Shown here: one piece after another, positions 7,851-16,667 of the stretch | How the letters are laid out: every line of letters starts with the position of its first letter | Numbering within the stretch: the stretch's first letter is position 1 | NCBI GenBank assembly: GCA_017610275.1 | Contig: JAFCCI010000004.1 | Coordinates: 1-32,498 of the forward strand | Source of the DNA: Candidatus Woesearchaeota archaeon | Lineage (GTDB): Archaea; Nanobdellota; Nanobdellia; Woesearchaeales; CG1-02-33-12 | Length of the DNA stretch: 32,498 nt | Direction: 5' to 3' | Translations under genes and position numbers: made by a program | Notes under the pieces: model-generated | Database searches by the model: none | What the model was told of the DNA's origin: nothing | Seen by the model: the letters and a program-made list of their open reading frames with translations, nothing else

Positions 7851-9585
7851 ACCAAACAAATACCTTATAATATTAATATTTATTATAATATTTCATGCTA
7901 TTCTTAATTATACAATTTTATCAATTGACAACACCTACATGGTTTATGATGAGTCAAATGCCTATACATTCAGCTTGAGAATTTTTAATCTAGTTAAATC
8001 AAACCCAATTAACCTTTTTTATTATTTTATGAATGACCAATGTACTTACCCCCCCTTGATGCACCTTGCCTCAACACCTTATTATGCTTTGTTTGGCACA
8101 ACACAGGATATCTCAGCTTTCAGTAATATCACTTTTTTTATAATACTAATCCTTGCTACATATAGTATTGGAAAAAATCTTTTTAATGATAAAATTGGAA
8201 TCTTATCTGCCATTATAGTTTCTTTCTTTCCAGGGATATTTGCCTTTTCAAGGGTTTATATGGTAGATTTTCCATTAGCAGGCATGGTAACTCTTAGTTG
8301 GTATTTTTTACTCAAAACAAAAAATTTTACAAACACAAAATACTCTTTATTATTTAGTATTTCGGCTGGATTGGGTATGTTAACAAAATTTACTTATTTT
8401 ATTTATGTTTTACCATATTTTATTTTTTTGTTGCCATGGATTTCTAATTTTTTCAAACAATCACCCAATCAGTTAAATTTAAAGCAGAAAAAAACAAAAT
8501 TATTTAATCTAACTTTAGCATTAGTGATTTGCTTAGGCATACCTTCTTTTTGGTATTTTTTTAATTTAAAAAGAATATTATTGCATCACATAGCCTTTAA
8601 CAAAGCATACATTGCACAAATAAATTTAAATTATAATTTCGGGTTTATCCTCAAAAGATTTGATTTTCTTTTTATTGACTCATCAAACCAAACAGGTATT
8701 TTCTTTTTTGTAATATTTTTGTTATCATCACTTTATGCAATACTTAATCTTAAAAAGATAAAAACATCGTATCTTTTGCTGTGGTTTTTTATTCCAATAT
8801 TCTTTCTTTTAATGAACACTTTTTGGTTATCCGGAAGGTATATCCTGCCAGTTTTACCTTCAGTAGCAATCCTAATTTCTTTCTTCTTATTTCGAGCCTT
8901 TCAATATATTAAAAACAAATTTAATCTTAAAGAAACAAAACATTGTTGGGAATTTTTTTTATGTATTTTAATCTTAATATGTTTATTAAGTTATTTTAAA
9001 ACATGTTTTCCTGTAATTTATCTCGGTAGTGCAAATGAGGGCTTTGATTTTATGGAGGATTTTATAGATGATGGCATGTTGAAACCAGCTGTTGTTATAC
9101 AAACACCAGACCAAATTATAGCTTTATTAAATCTTTCAGAACCCGATAGAACAGGTATAAAAGAAAATATCTTAATAACACCAAATACTCCTCTATTAAC
9201 TGAAATATGTAATCAAATAAATAAGGATTGCAATCAACAATTTTATAGCCCCTTTAAGGAAGTCTGTTGTGCTTGCAAACCACTTAGTTTATGTATTACT
9301 GGTGGCTTTAATTTTTGTGATGAAATAGAGCTGGGTAACATATCTACAATGGAATATTACTTTGAAAGTGCTGATATTATTATCACAAAAAATAATGGAA
9401 CATTTGGGTTTGAGAACATATTAAATAATAATATATTAATGGAACAATTTATAAAACCCATGTTTGATTTGCAAGAAAAATACCTTATCAATTTTACTCT
9501 TATATACCAAAGTAAACCAAATCCAAAAGATAACTACTCAAGCATTTTGATTTACAAAAGATTGAACAATTCAGGAAAATCTTAG
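7837..9585 (+). CDS. GT-C fold membrane glycosyltransferase (PMT/ArnT-like)
   Basis: I place the start at ATG 7837, because the upstream in-frame extension lies in another frame of the carbamoyltransferase remnant. The product has about 582 residues. The first helix (about 9-27) is followed by a loop with YDES (Asp38-Glu39), the expected catalytic acid pair of polyprenyl-phosphate-dependent GT-C enzymes. It continues with TYPP, then several more membrane helices to about residue 400. A Cys-rich outside C-terminal domain follows (about 410-582; for example CNQINKDC and VCCAC). Its 3' end overlaps the convergent DPM1-like gene by 15 nt. It is a paralogue of the gene at 13820-15490. Substrate unknown. 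Confidence 0.75.
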   Translation: MKKFKPNKYLIILIFIIIFHAILNYTILSIDNTYMVYDESNAYTFSLRIFNLVKSNPINLFYYFMNDQCTYPPLMHLASTPYYALFGTTQDISAFSNITFFIILILATYSIGKNLFNDKIGILSAIIVSFFPGIFAFSRVYMVDFPLAGMVTLSWYFLLKTKNFTNTKYSLLFSISAGLGMLTKFTYFIYVLPYFIFLLPWISNFFKQSPNQLNLKQKKTKLFNLTLALVICLGIPSFWYFFNLKRILLHHIAFNKAYIAQINLNYNFGFILKRFDFLFIDSSNQTGIFFFVIFLLSSLYAILNLKKIKTSYLLLWFFIPIFFLLMNTFWLSGRYILPVLPSVAILISFFLFRAFQYIKNKFNLKETKHCWEFFLCILILICLLSYFKTCFPVIYLGSANEGFDFMEDFIDDGMLKPAVVIQTPDQIIALLNLSEPDRTGIKENILITPNTPLLTEICNQINKDCNQQFYSPFKEVCCACKPLSLCITGGFNFCDEIELGNISTMEYYFESADIIITKNNGTFGFENILNNNILMEQFIKPMFDLQEKYLINFTLIYQSKPNPKDNYSSILIYKRLNNSGKS

Positions 9586-10251
9586 TTTAATTAAATCATT
9601 AATAGCTTTAAAAAACCTTTTAGGAGAGTTATATTTTGCTTTTTCATATTTTCTATGATGATTCCTTACGTTAACCTCTCCAACCTTATAGCCTTTCTTT
9701 GCTAATATTAATGGGATAAACCTATGCATTCCTTCTGATAATCCAAAATTTTTTATTGATTCTTTTTTATATACCCTTAATGTACAGCTTGAATCATGAA
9801 TTTTTAAGTTAAATAGAAACCTAATTAAAAAATTGAATATTTTTGAAGGAATATTTTTTACAAATAAAGAATCTTTTCTCTTGTACCTCCAGCCACATAC
9901 AACATCATAGCCATTGGACAGCTTTTTCAGTAGTTTTTTTATATCTTTAGGATCATTCTGCAAGTCCCCATCCATTGTAATTACTACTTTACCAGAAGCT
10001 TTTTTAAAACCAGAATTAAGTGCTGATGATAGGCCTTGATTTTTAGTTGAGTGGACTATAATAATATTCTTGTTTTCGTTTTTTATCTTATTAATGTTAA
10101 AAAGAGTTTTATCAGTAGATCCATCATCAACAAAGATCACCCCATAAGATTTTTTTATACTGTTTAACTCATTTTTTAATCTATTAAATAATGGAAAAAT
10201 ATTTTTTTCTTCATTATACACCGGGATTATAACACTTAAATATTGGCTCAT
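9571..10251 (-). CDS. DPM1-like GT2 glycosyltransferase (polyprenyl-phosphate sugar synthase type)
   Basis: The product has about 226 residues, starting MSQYLSVIIPVYNEE. It carries VDDGSTDKT and MDGDLQNDP, matching the DxDLQ signature of dolichol-phosphate mannose/glucose synthases. These make polyprenyl-P-sugars, the donors used by GT-C enzymes like those nearby. There are no C-terminal membrane helices, as in the short soluble DPM1 subclass. A TTG at 10263 would add four residues, but ATG 10251 fits the family start better. It follows asnB closely (stop at 10260), so the two are probably cotranscribed. Confidence 0.82.
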   Translation of the reverse strand: MSQYLSVIIPVYNEEKNIFPLFNRLKNELNSIKKSYGVIFVDDGSTDKTLFNINKIKNENKNIIIVHSTKNQGLSSALNSGFKKASGKVVITMDGDLQNDPKDIKKLLKKLSNGYDVVCGWRYKRKDSLFVKNIPSKIFNFLIRFLFNLKIHDSSCTLRVYKKESIKNFGLSEGMHRFIPLILAKKGYKVGEVNVRNHHRKYEKAKYNSPKRFFKAINDLIKLRFS

Positions 10252-10259
10252 AAAGGCTG

Positions 10260-12179
10260 TCAAACAGAAAGTATATTTAAAGGTTTGCTTGAGTCATTCT
10301 CAATATAGGTTTTATGCCACATGGTAAGTGTTAGCAAGCTCCATATCTGCCTTGGGTAATATAACCTTAGTAACCGGTTGTGTTTTAAAATAGTTTTATG
10401 AGAGCTACTCTTCTGATAATCTAGTAATTTTAAAATAAGTCTTTTGTTGAAATTTTTATTTAAAAAGTCAGATTCTAAAAAGAGGTTATCTGTTATATAA
10501 TCAAAGTCCTTTTTGAACCAAAAGTCAAGAGGCACAAAGAATCTCTGTTTTTTTCTTTTTATAATTTCTTTAGGAACCTTTTTTATCATTGCTTTTTTTA
10601 AGATAAATTTTTCATTAAAGCCATTTAGTTTTAGTCTTGGTGGTATTTTAGATGAGAATTCCACCATTCTATGGTCTAAAAAAGGAACTCTTGCTTCAAT
10701 AGAGTGTGCCATTGACATTCTGTCTAGTTTTATTAGCATGTTGTTTGGAAGCCATGTTTTAATATCTGAAAGCAACATCTTATTAAGTAAATCATAAGAA
10801 TTTTTGAAATGATGACTAACTGATTTTAAGTCAGAGTCTAGATTACCTATTTTTTTTATTAAATCCCTAGAATATAAAAGTTCTTTCTCTGATTTATCAA
10901 ATATAGATAATAGTTCAACATAACTTTTGGGAGTGTTGCTAATAGTTGATAAATAGTTTGATAACTTAATAAAAAAAAATTCTTTTGGCAAAAGTTTAAT
11001 AAGTCCTAGGATTAAGTTTTTTTGAACAAACTTTGGAACTGTTTTGTTATAAGTTTTTGCAAGATTCATTATTTTATACTGCTCATAGCCTGCAAAGACC
11101 TCATCTGCTCCTTCACCAGTTAAAACTACCTTTACTGACTTGCTGGCCTTTTCAGCCAAAACATAGTTTAGGACTGCTGTGGGGTCAGCAACAGGTTCAT
11201 CCATATGCCATATAACCTTAGGCAATAATTTAATTATGTCTGGAGTTATTGTTATTTCCTTATGGTTTGTGTTAAAGAATTCTGAGGCAGCTTTTGCATA
11301 TTTAAGTTCATTATCTGGACAATCACAAAAACTTAAATTGAAGGTCTTTACCTGCTTATCTGAGAATTCGTTAGCGTATGACAAAATAGCAGTTGAATCA
11401 ATACCTCCAGATAAAAATATTCCTAATGGAACATCAGAGATTAGTCGTTTTTTAACAGAATCTCCAACTAAATGTTTAAGACTATTAGCATAATAATCAA
11501 TTTTTTCATTAGTTGGGCAAAAGTCCAAATTCCAATATTTATTTATTTTGATTTGTTTGTTTTTATAAATTAATATGTGGCCTGGCAATAATCTATTAAT
11601 GCTTTTTAGGATTGTTTTTTCGCCAGGAATATATCTAAATGTAAAAAAGTTGTTTAATCCTTTGTAGTCAATCTCTTTTTTAAACTCTTTATACTGCAGA
11701 ATTGATTTTATCTCTGATGCAAAAATCAGTTTTTCATTATGTAATGTGTAATACAACGGCTTTATCCCAAGCCGATCTCTTGCCAATAAGAGCTTTTTTT
11801 TATTTGAGTCCCACAATGCAAATGCAAACATACCATTAAAATGATTAACACAGTTGTTACCATATTCCTCGTATGCATGCACTATGACTTCTGTATCACT
11901 ATCAGAATAAAACCTGTGCCCTCTTTTTTCTAAATCGCTTTTTAATTCTTTAAAATTGTAGATTTCACCATTAAATGTTACCCAAATTGATTCATCTTCA
12001 TTATGTATTGGCTGGTGGCCTTTCTTTAAGTCAATAATGCTTAAGCGCTGATTAGCAAGACCAATATTGTTATCTATAAAGAAACCGCTATCATCAGGAC
12101 CTCTATAATCCATGATATGGTTCATTCTTTTCAAAAGTTTCTTGTCATTTAAACCATAAAATCCACAGATGCCGCACAT
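10260..12179 (-). CDS. asnB: AsnB-type glutamine-dependent amidotransferase (asparagine synthetase family)
   Basis: The 639-residue product begins MCGICGFYG, so Cys2 becomes the N-terminal nucleophile that releases ammonia from glutamine. The glutaminase domain includes RLSIIDL (45-51), NGEIYN (70-75) and DTEV (95-98). The synthetase domain has the pyrophosphate loop SGGIDST (257-263) and GEGADEVFAGY, which activate a carboxylate with ATP. Members make asparagine, but those in surface-polysaccharide clusters often amidate sugar acids. The location between glycosyltransferases and a radical SAM gene fits the second role, though ordinary asparagine synthesis cannot be excluded. A TATA box 28 nt before the ATG and no Shine-Dalgarno suggest a leaderless message. 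Confidence 0.88.
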   Translation of the reverse strand: MCGICGFYGLNDKKLLKRMNHIMDYRGPDDSGFFIDNNIGLANQRLSIIDLKKGHQPIHNEDESIWVTFNGEIYNFKELKSDLEKRGHRFYSDSDTEVIVHAYEEYGNNCVNHFNGMFAFALWDSNKKKLLLARDRLGIKPLYYTLHNEKLIFASEIKSILQYKEFKKEIDYKGLNNFFTFRYIPGEKTILKSINRLLPGHILIYKNKQIKINKYWNLDFCPTNEKIDYYANSLKHLVGDSVKKRLISDVPLGIFLSGGIDSTAILSYANEFSDKQVKTFNLSFCDCPDNELKYAKAASEFFNTNHKEITITPDIIKLLPKVIWHMDEPVADPTAVLNYVLAEKASKSVKVVLTGEGADEVFAGYEQYKIMNLAKTYNKTVPKFVQKNLILGLIKLLPKEFFFIKLSNYLSTISNTPKSYVELLSIFDKSEKELLYSRDLIKKIGNLDSDLKSVSHHFKNSYDLLNKMLLSDIKTWLPNNMLIKLDRMSMAHSIEARVPFLDHRMVEFSSKIPPRLKLNGFNEKFILKKAMIKKVPKEIIKRKKQRFFVPLDFWFKKDFDYITDNLFLESDFLNKNFNKRLILKLLDYQKSSSHKTILKHNRLLRLYYPRQIWSLLTLTMWHKTYIENDSSKPLNILSV

Positions 12180-12199
12180 GATTTTTTAATTAATCAACT

Positions 12200-12207
12200 T
12201 ATATAAA
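12200..12207 (-). promoter_or_regulatory. TATA box of the asnB-like gene
   Basis: Minus-strand TTTATATA begins 28 nt before the ATG at 12179, with no Shine-Dalgarno between. It lies in the 40-nt gap after the upstream radical SAM gene. Confidence 0.5.
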
Positions 12208-12219
12208 TTATTGTTGTTT

Positions 12220-13620
12220 TTATCTGGAAAACACCATGCTCAAAGCAGCCTTAAAATCCCTTCTAAGTTCATCAAATGATTTTGTTCTTAAAATCTTTTT
12301 CATTAGCTGAGATAGCCTGAAATAAAATTTTATGTAAGCTTTTCTAACCTCTTTTTCTATTTCTTCTTCTGATAATTTACATTTATACCTTGGCAATATT
12401 ATCCTGTTTTTTTCATTTAATATGAATTTTTTCCAGTAGTCATAACCTAACTGTGGTTTTAACATTTCATACAATTCTGTTCCAGGCAAGGTGCTAACTT
12501 TTGAGAACTGGGCATAATCCAGATTAAGCTCTTTTGCAAACTTAACTGTTCTTTTAATTGTCTCTTTTGTTTCTCCAGGACTTCCAATCATAAAATACCC
12601 AAAGGTCATTATATTATTCTTTTTTGTTAGTGCAATGTTTTTTCTAATAATTTCAAGGTTTATGCCTTTCTTTAATGTTTTTAATATAGACGGAACACCA
12701 GATTCAATGCCATAATATATTCTGTAACAGCCAGCTTTTGACATTTCCTTAAGCATTTCATCATCAACTGTGTCTACCCTTGACCTGCAAGACCATGCTA
12801 TATTTATGCCTCTTCTTCTAATTTCTTTGCATATATCAACAACATGTTTTTTATTAATAGTAAATTCAGGGTCAAAGAAATCTATTTCCCTTATATTATA
12901 ATTGTTGTAGCATTCCTCAATCTCATCAACAACATTCTTTGCAGACCTCATTCTATAAATCTGATTTCCCTGCTCACAATATATACAATTAAAAGGACAA
13001 CCTCTTGCAGTTATCATTGTTGCAAAATTTCTCTTTTTTGAAACAAAAGAACAGTATCTTTCATTAGGAAGTTGATCTCTTAAAGGAAAAGGAATTTTGT
13101 CAAGGTCTTCTACAAGTTCTCTTTTTTGGGTTACTATTACATTTTTTCCTTCTTTGTAGCATATTCCTTTTACATCCTTTAATGGATTACCTTTATCTAG
13201 AGCACTCAATAACTCAGGCATAGTTTCTTCTGCTTCACCTATAATTCCATAATCTATCTCATCATGAGACATTGTTTCTTGGGGATAAAGGCCCATATGT
13301 GCTCCACCCATAAAAACCTTTAAACCAGTGTTTTCCTTAAGATATTTAGCCCATTTCAAAACAGAATAAAATAAGTATGTTGTAACTGTAAATGCTAGCA
13401 AATCTGGATTAAAATCCCTTACTTTCTTTAATACCTCTTGCTTAGAAAGATGAAGTGCATTTGCATCTATCAGTTTAACTTTGTGGCCAGCATGCTGCAA
13501 AATTCCTGCTACGTATGACAGGCTTAATGGCGGAAAAAGCCCATAGTTATCTGCAACTGCCTTAATATTTGGCTGGTTTTCTATATTCCCAAACGGGGGA
13601 TAAATTAGTGCTATTCTCAT
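12220..13620 (-). CDS. B12-binding-domain radical SAM protein (second copy)
   Basis: This 466-residue protein has the same architecture as the one at 4962-6398. An N-terminal cobalamin-binding-type region opens RIALIYPPF, with MGGAHMG at 104-110 and IGEAEE at 127-132. The radical SAM motif is CPFNCIYC (Cys208, Cys212, Cys215). Later motifs such as WSCRSRVDT and GYFMIGSPGET run parallel to WSANSRVDT and GNFILGLPGET in the other copy, so the two are paralogues. A leaderless promoter at 13641-13650 precedes it. A substrate in glycan or lipid modification is inferred from context only. Confidence 0.85.
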   Translation of the reverse strand: MRIALIYPPFGNIENQPNIKAVADNYGLFPPLSLSYVAGILQHAGHKVKLIDANALHLSKQEVLKKVRDFNPDLLAFTVTTYLFYSVLKWAKYLKENTGLKVFMGGAHMGLYPQETMSHDEIDYGIIGEAEETMPELLSALDKGNPLKDVKGICYKEGKNVIVTQKRELVEDLDKIPFPLRDQLPNERYCSFVSKKRNFATMITARGCPFNCIYCEQGNQIYRMRSAKNVVDEIEECYNNYNIREIDFFDPEFTINKKHVVDICKEIRRRGINIAWSCRSRVDTVDDEMLKEMSKAGCYRIYYGIESGVPSILKTLKKGINLEIIRKNIALTKKNNIMTFGYFMIGSPGETKETIKRTVKFAKELNLDYAQFSKVSTLPGTELYEMLKPQLGYDYWKKFILNEKNRIILPRYKCKLSEEEIEKEVRKAYIKFYFRLSQLMKKILRTKSFDELRRDFKAALSMVFSR

Positions 13621-13640
13621 CTTATAGACAAATTAACAAT

Positions 13641-13650
13641 TAATATAAAA
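13641..13650 (-). promoter_or_regulatory. TATA-like element of the second radical SAM gene
   Basis: Minus-strand TTTTATATTA starts 30 nt before the ATG at 13620. There is no Shine-Dalgarno before the ATG, which fits leaderless initiation. Confidence 0.4.
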
Positions 13651-13710
13651 ACATATTTATTTTTTAATTAAATAAGAAAGATTTATATTAAACAAAATTT
13701 TTAGTTGAGA

Positions 13711-13827
13711 TACAAACTTTAACATATATGCCAAATCGTTTGCTCACCTAAAGATGCTATAAGAGAATTTAAACTAAGCAATTTGGATTATTTAGCTATT
13801 GGAAACTATCTAGTAAAAAATGAATGA
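13711..13827 (+). pseudogene. decayed 3' remnant of a carbamoyltransferase (second copy)
   Basis: In the frame ending TGA 13825-13827 the sequence reads IVCSPKDAIREFK then LDYLAIGNYLVKNE, matching the end of the remnant at 7587-7850 (IVCSPADAVRAFK, LDYLAIGNYMAKNE). Just upstream, ACAAACTTTAACATATAT aligns to the other copy's codons for NTSFNIH. A net 4-nt deletion relative to that copy shifts the frame between the two parts. Nothing of the family is visible before about 13711. The end overlaps the next GT-C gene's ATG by 8 nt, the same arrangement as the first remnant. Confidence 0.7.
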
Positions 13828-15490
13828 AAAAAACAAAAAAAAACTCTGTGTTATCATAATAACTATTATTATCCTGTTCCATGCAATAAATAACTTTATT
13901 ATCCTAAAAAATGATAATATAGGGTTAATTGGTCATAGTGGGGCTAATTCTGTTTATATTATTAGGATTATTAACTTCATAAGAAATATTTTTGAATTTA
14001 AACCAACAATGTTTCCATTTTATTATGATCCTCCTTTATTTTTTTTGAGTGCATCTTTTTTTTCTTTTATATTTAAATTTGGAACAAATTTTGATATGAT
14101 TATCCTCGTTAATAATATTTTTTATTTATTCATATTAATAACATTTACTTACTTAATTGGGAAAGAAATAGGTAATAGATTAGTAGGACTTTTTTCAGCT
14201 TTTTTAATTTCATTCTTTCCTGCAATATTTGGTTATTCAAGATTTTCCAGTCCAATGTTGGCTTCAGCCGCAATATTGACAGCAACTATGTTCTTTTTAA
14301 TAAAAAGTAATTATTTTAGAAACGGAAAAAGTACAATTCTCTTTGGAATAATGACTGGTCTTGGTATGCTAACAAGATGGTCCTTTATATTTTATATTAT
14401 AATCCCAATATTTGTTTATTGTTTAATATTCATGACAATAGCTAGAAATAAAGGATATAACAAAAAAAAGATTGCACAGAACATATTAATTGCTTTTTTT
14501 ATTTTCCTAATAATTTCTGTTCCGTGGTATATCCTTTCAGTTAAGAATTCTATAAACCAATACATTTCTTCAGATGACTATTACAAAGAATGTAATAATA
14601 AATTTATTTTTTTGGTTTATAGGGTTTCTCAAACGAACAAACTCAATTTTTTCAAGCAGTATTTATATTCTTTAAAAAACTTTAGTTTAAGAATTCCAAT
14701 ATATTACCTCTTTTTAATATCTTTATTTATTTCATTGTTTATGTTTGATAAAAATATATTATTTCTTCTAATCTGGATTTTTTCGCCATTTATTTTTTTT
14801 ATCAATACATTTCACGAATCTTCAAAGTATTTAATACCTGTGCTTCCTGCAATTGCATTACTTATTTCTTATACTATATTAAACATTAAAAAGTTTGTTA
14901 GAACAAGAAAAAAATTAATGCTTTTTGTGAAATACTTAATTACTTCTTTTATATTCTTAACTATTGTTTTTAATATGTATTCCTTTTTTGTTATTTCATA
15001 CCAAAAACCCAATAATAGGTTTACAAGTATTGATTCAGATTATCGACATAAGACTGGGCTTTTACATGCAGAAAGGATTGACTGGAGTATGGACAAGATA
15101 TTATCTATTATTAACACAAATTTCCCAAATAAAAAAGAAATGAATATTTTGGTTATTGTTCCAAGATGTACAACATTTTCTTCTAATATGTATTTTATAG
15201 AAAGATTAAACCATAATTTTAAAGTTGATTTTTTATTTGAGTGTGATAAGGAGAAAGTGCATGAAAACACTTACGAAAACTTGATAGACACGGCAGACTT
15301 AATTTTTGTTGGCAATAGATTCAGTTATAGTGGTGAGGTCCAAAATCTCCCAGATACCAACCCTTGTTATTTCTTAGAATATAATTTATTTAAATATGAA
15401 TTTGAAAAAAAAATAACTCAATTTAAGTGCATAGATGAATTTGATTATAATCAACCAATGAATATTTCAATAATTGTTTATAAAAAATAG
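13820..15490 (+). CDS. GT-C-like membrane protein, paralogue of 7837-9585, altered acidic motif
   Basis: This 556-residue polytopic protein aligns with the GT-C product at 7837-9585. Both share FHAI in the first helix, ISFFPAIFGYSR versus VSFFPGIFAFSR, GLGMLTR versus GLGMLTK, and SSKYLIPVLP versus SGRYILPVLP. The expected acid pair in the first outer loop (YDES in the paralogue) is replaced by GHSG at about 38-41, so catalysis may be lost or use another residue. About ten hydrophobic segments precede a soluble C-terminal domain (about 400-556). Its ATG overlaps the end of a carbamoyltransferase remnant. It may be a non-catalytic relative or partner subunit. Confidence 0.7.
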   Translation: MNEKNKKKLCVIIITIIILFHAINNFIILKNDNIGLIGHSGANSVYIIRIINFIRNIFEFKPTMFPFYYDPPLFFLSASFFSFIFKFGTNFDMIILVNNIFYLFILITFTYLIGKEIGNRLVGLFSAFLISFFPAIFGYSRFSSPMLASAAILTATMFFLIKSNYFRNGKSTILFGIMTGLGMLTRWSFIFYIIIPIFVYCLIFMTIARNKGYNKKKIAQNILIAFFIFLIISVPWYILSVKNSINQYISSDDYYKECNNKFIFLVYRVSQTNKLNFFKQYLYSLKNFSLRIPIYYLFLISLFISLFMFDKNILFLLIWIFSPFIFFINTFHESSKYLIPVLPAIALLISYTILNIKKFVRTRKKLMLFVKYLITSFIFLTIVFNMYSFFVISYQKPNNRFTSIDSDYRHKTGLLHAERIDWSMDKILSIINTNFPNKKEMNILVIVPRCTTFSSNMYFIERLNHNFKVDFLFECDKEKVHENTYENLIDTADLIFVGNRFSYSGEVQNLPDTNPCYFLEYNLFKYEFEKKITQFKCIDEFDYNQPMNISIIVYKK

Positions 15491-15503
15491 AATCTTAATT
15501 AAT

Positions 15504-16661
15504 CTAGAAATTCTTAATAGCAACATCATAGGCCCTTAAAAGATTATCTGCAGTTACATCCCATTTATACTCTTTCTCAGCTCTTTTTCTTGTTTTCTTC
15601 TCACACTCTTTTCTTAACTTTTCATCTTCAAGAAACCTTAATATGCCTTTTGCAAGTGAGTAAACATTGCCTGGCTCCGTCAATATGCCACAACCATCAA
15701 GCATTGTTGGAACCTCACCAACATTGCTGGCAACAATTGCCTTGCCCGATGCCATATACTCAACTATCTTTAATGGGCTTTTGCATTTTGTTATATCATT
15801 ATCCTCAAAACATGCAACAGCAACATCTGCTGCAGCTATATACCTTGGAACAAGCTTATATTCAATCGCACCAGTGAATATTACTTTATCATCAACTCTC
15901 AGTTCTTTTGCCAAATCCTTTAATCTTCTTAAATCAGCTCCACTGCCAACAATCATAAAAACTGTATTTGGCTTTTTAGCAGATATAATCCTTACTGCCC
16001 TTAATAAAAGCTCTGCATATTGCCCCCCATGTAACTGACCAAGGTATAACACAATCGGAGAATTTATACTATATTTCTTTTTTATGTCCTTGCCATCAAT
16101 CTTTGGATTGAATTTTTCAAGGTCAGCGCAGACATGCGCTTCAACTATTTTATCTTCCTTTGCTCCTCTTTCCAGAGCCAACCTTTTTATATTTTCACTT
16201 GATACAGATATTGTATCAACCAATCTTGTAATAAGTGTTTCCATAATATTAAGATAAATCCCTACAATCCAGGAAGGGGGGCTGAATTGATATATCTTTA
16301 ACTCCCAGTCATCCCAGTCATAATGGATTGGTTTATTCCTTAAATAAGCTGCAAATAATGCTGGCAAAGAAGCAATTGCAAAGCACTTCTGAAAATGGAT
16401 TATATCAACATCTTGAGCCAACTTCCACATTCTTACTATATTTTTGAGAAAAGACCATTTTCCCCTGTTGAATGGAATTGCTTCAAACTCCTTAAATTCC
16501 TTGCACCTTAACTTACCCCTCTCATGAGCTGGCAAGGGAAAATAAACTAATTTAACATTATGGCCTTTCTTGACAAACTCATGGGCAATTGAAGTGATCC
16601 TCACTGTCCACGGCTCTGAACTAGAGTAAATGTCATGTGGATGTATCATTAAGATATTCAT
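15504..16661 (-). CDS. GT4 family glycosyltransferase
   Basis: This 385-residue protein of the retaining GT-B fold has an N-terminal acceptor domain (1-180) starting MNILMIHPHD. The C-terminal donor domain opens PIVLYLGQLHGGQ. It contains FMIVGSG, VIFTGAIEY and CKSPLKIVEYMASGKAIVASNVGEVP, given here as consecutive short elements: SPLKIVEYM, ASGKAIVAS and NVGEVP. The EX7E pattern that contacts the sugar nucleotide is in that last stretch. It is predicted to be cytoplasmic or membrane-peripheral. It starts 6 nt after the sulfatase-fold gene's stop and ends the minus-strand glycan series; the GT-C gene converges 13 nt away. Confidence 0.87.
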   Translation of the reverse strand: MNILMIHPHDIYSSSEPWTVRITSIAHEFVKKGHNVKLVYFPLPAHERGKLRCKEFKEFEAIPFNRGKWSFLKNIVRMWKLAQDVDIIHFQKCFAIASLPALFAAYLRNKPIHYDWDDWELKIYQFSPPSWIVGIYLNIMETLITRLVDTISVSSENIKRLALERGAKEDKIVEAHVCADLEKFNPKIDGKDIKKKYSINSPIVLYLGQLHGGQYAELLLRAVRIISAKKPNTVFMIVGSGADLRRLKDLAKELRVDDKVIFTGAIEYKLVPRYIAAADVAVACFEDNDITKCKSPLKIVEYMASGKAIVASNVGEVPTMLDGCGILTEPGNVYSLAKGILRFLEDEKLRKECEKKTRKRAEKEYKWDVTADNLLRAYDVAIKNF

Positions 16662-16667
16662 TTTATC

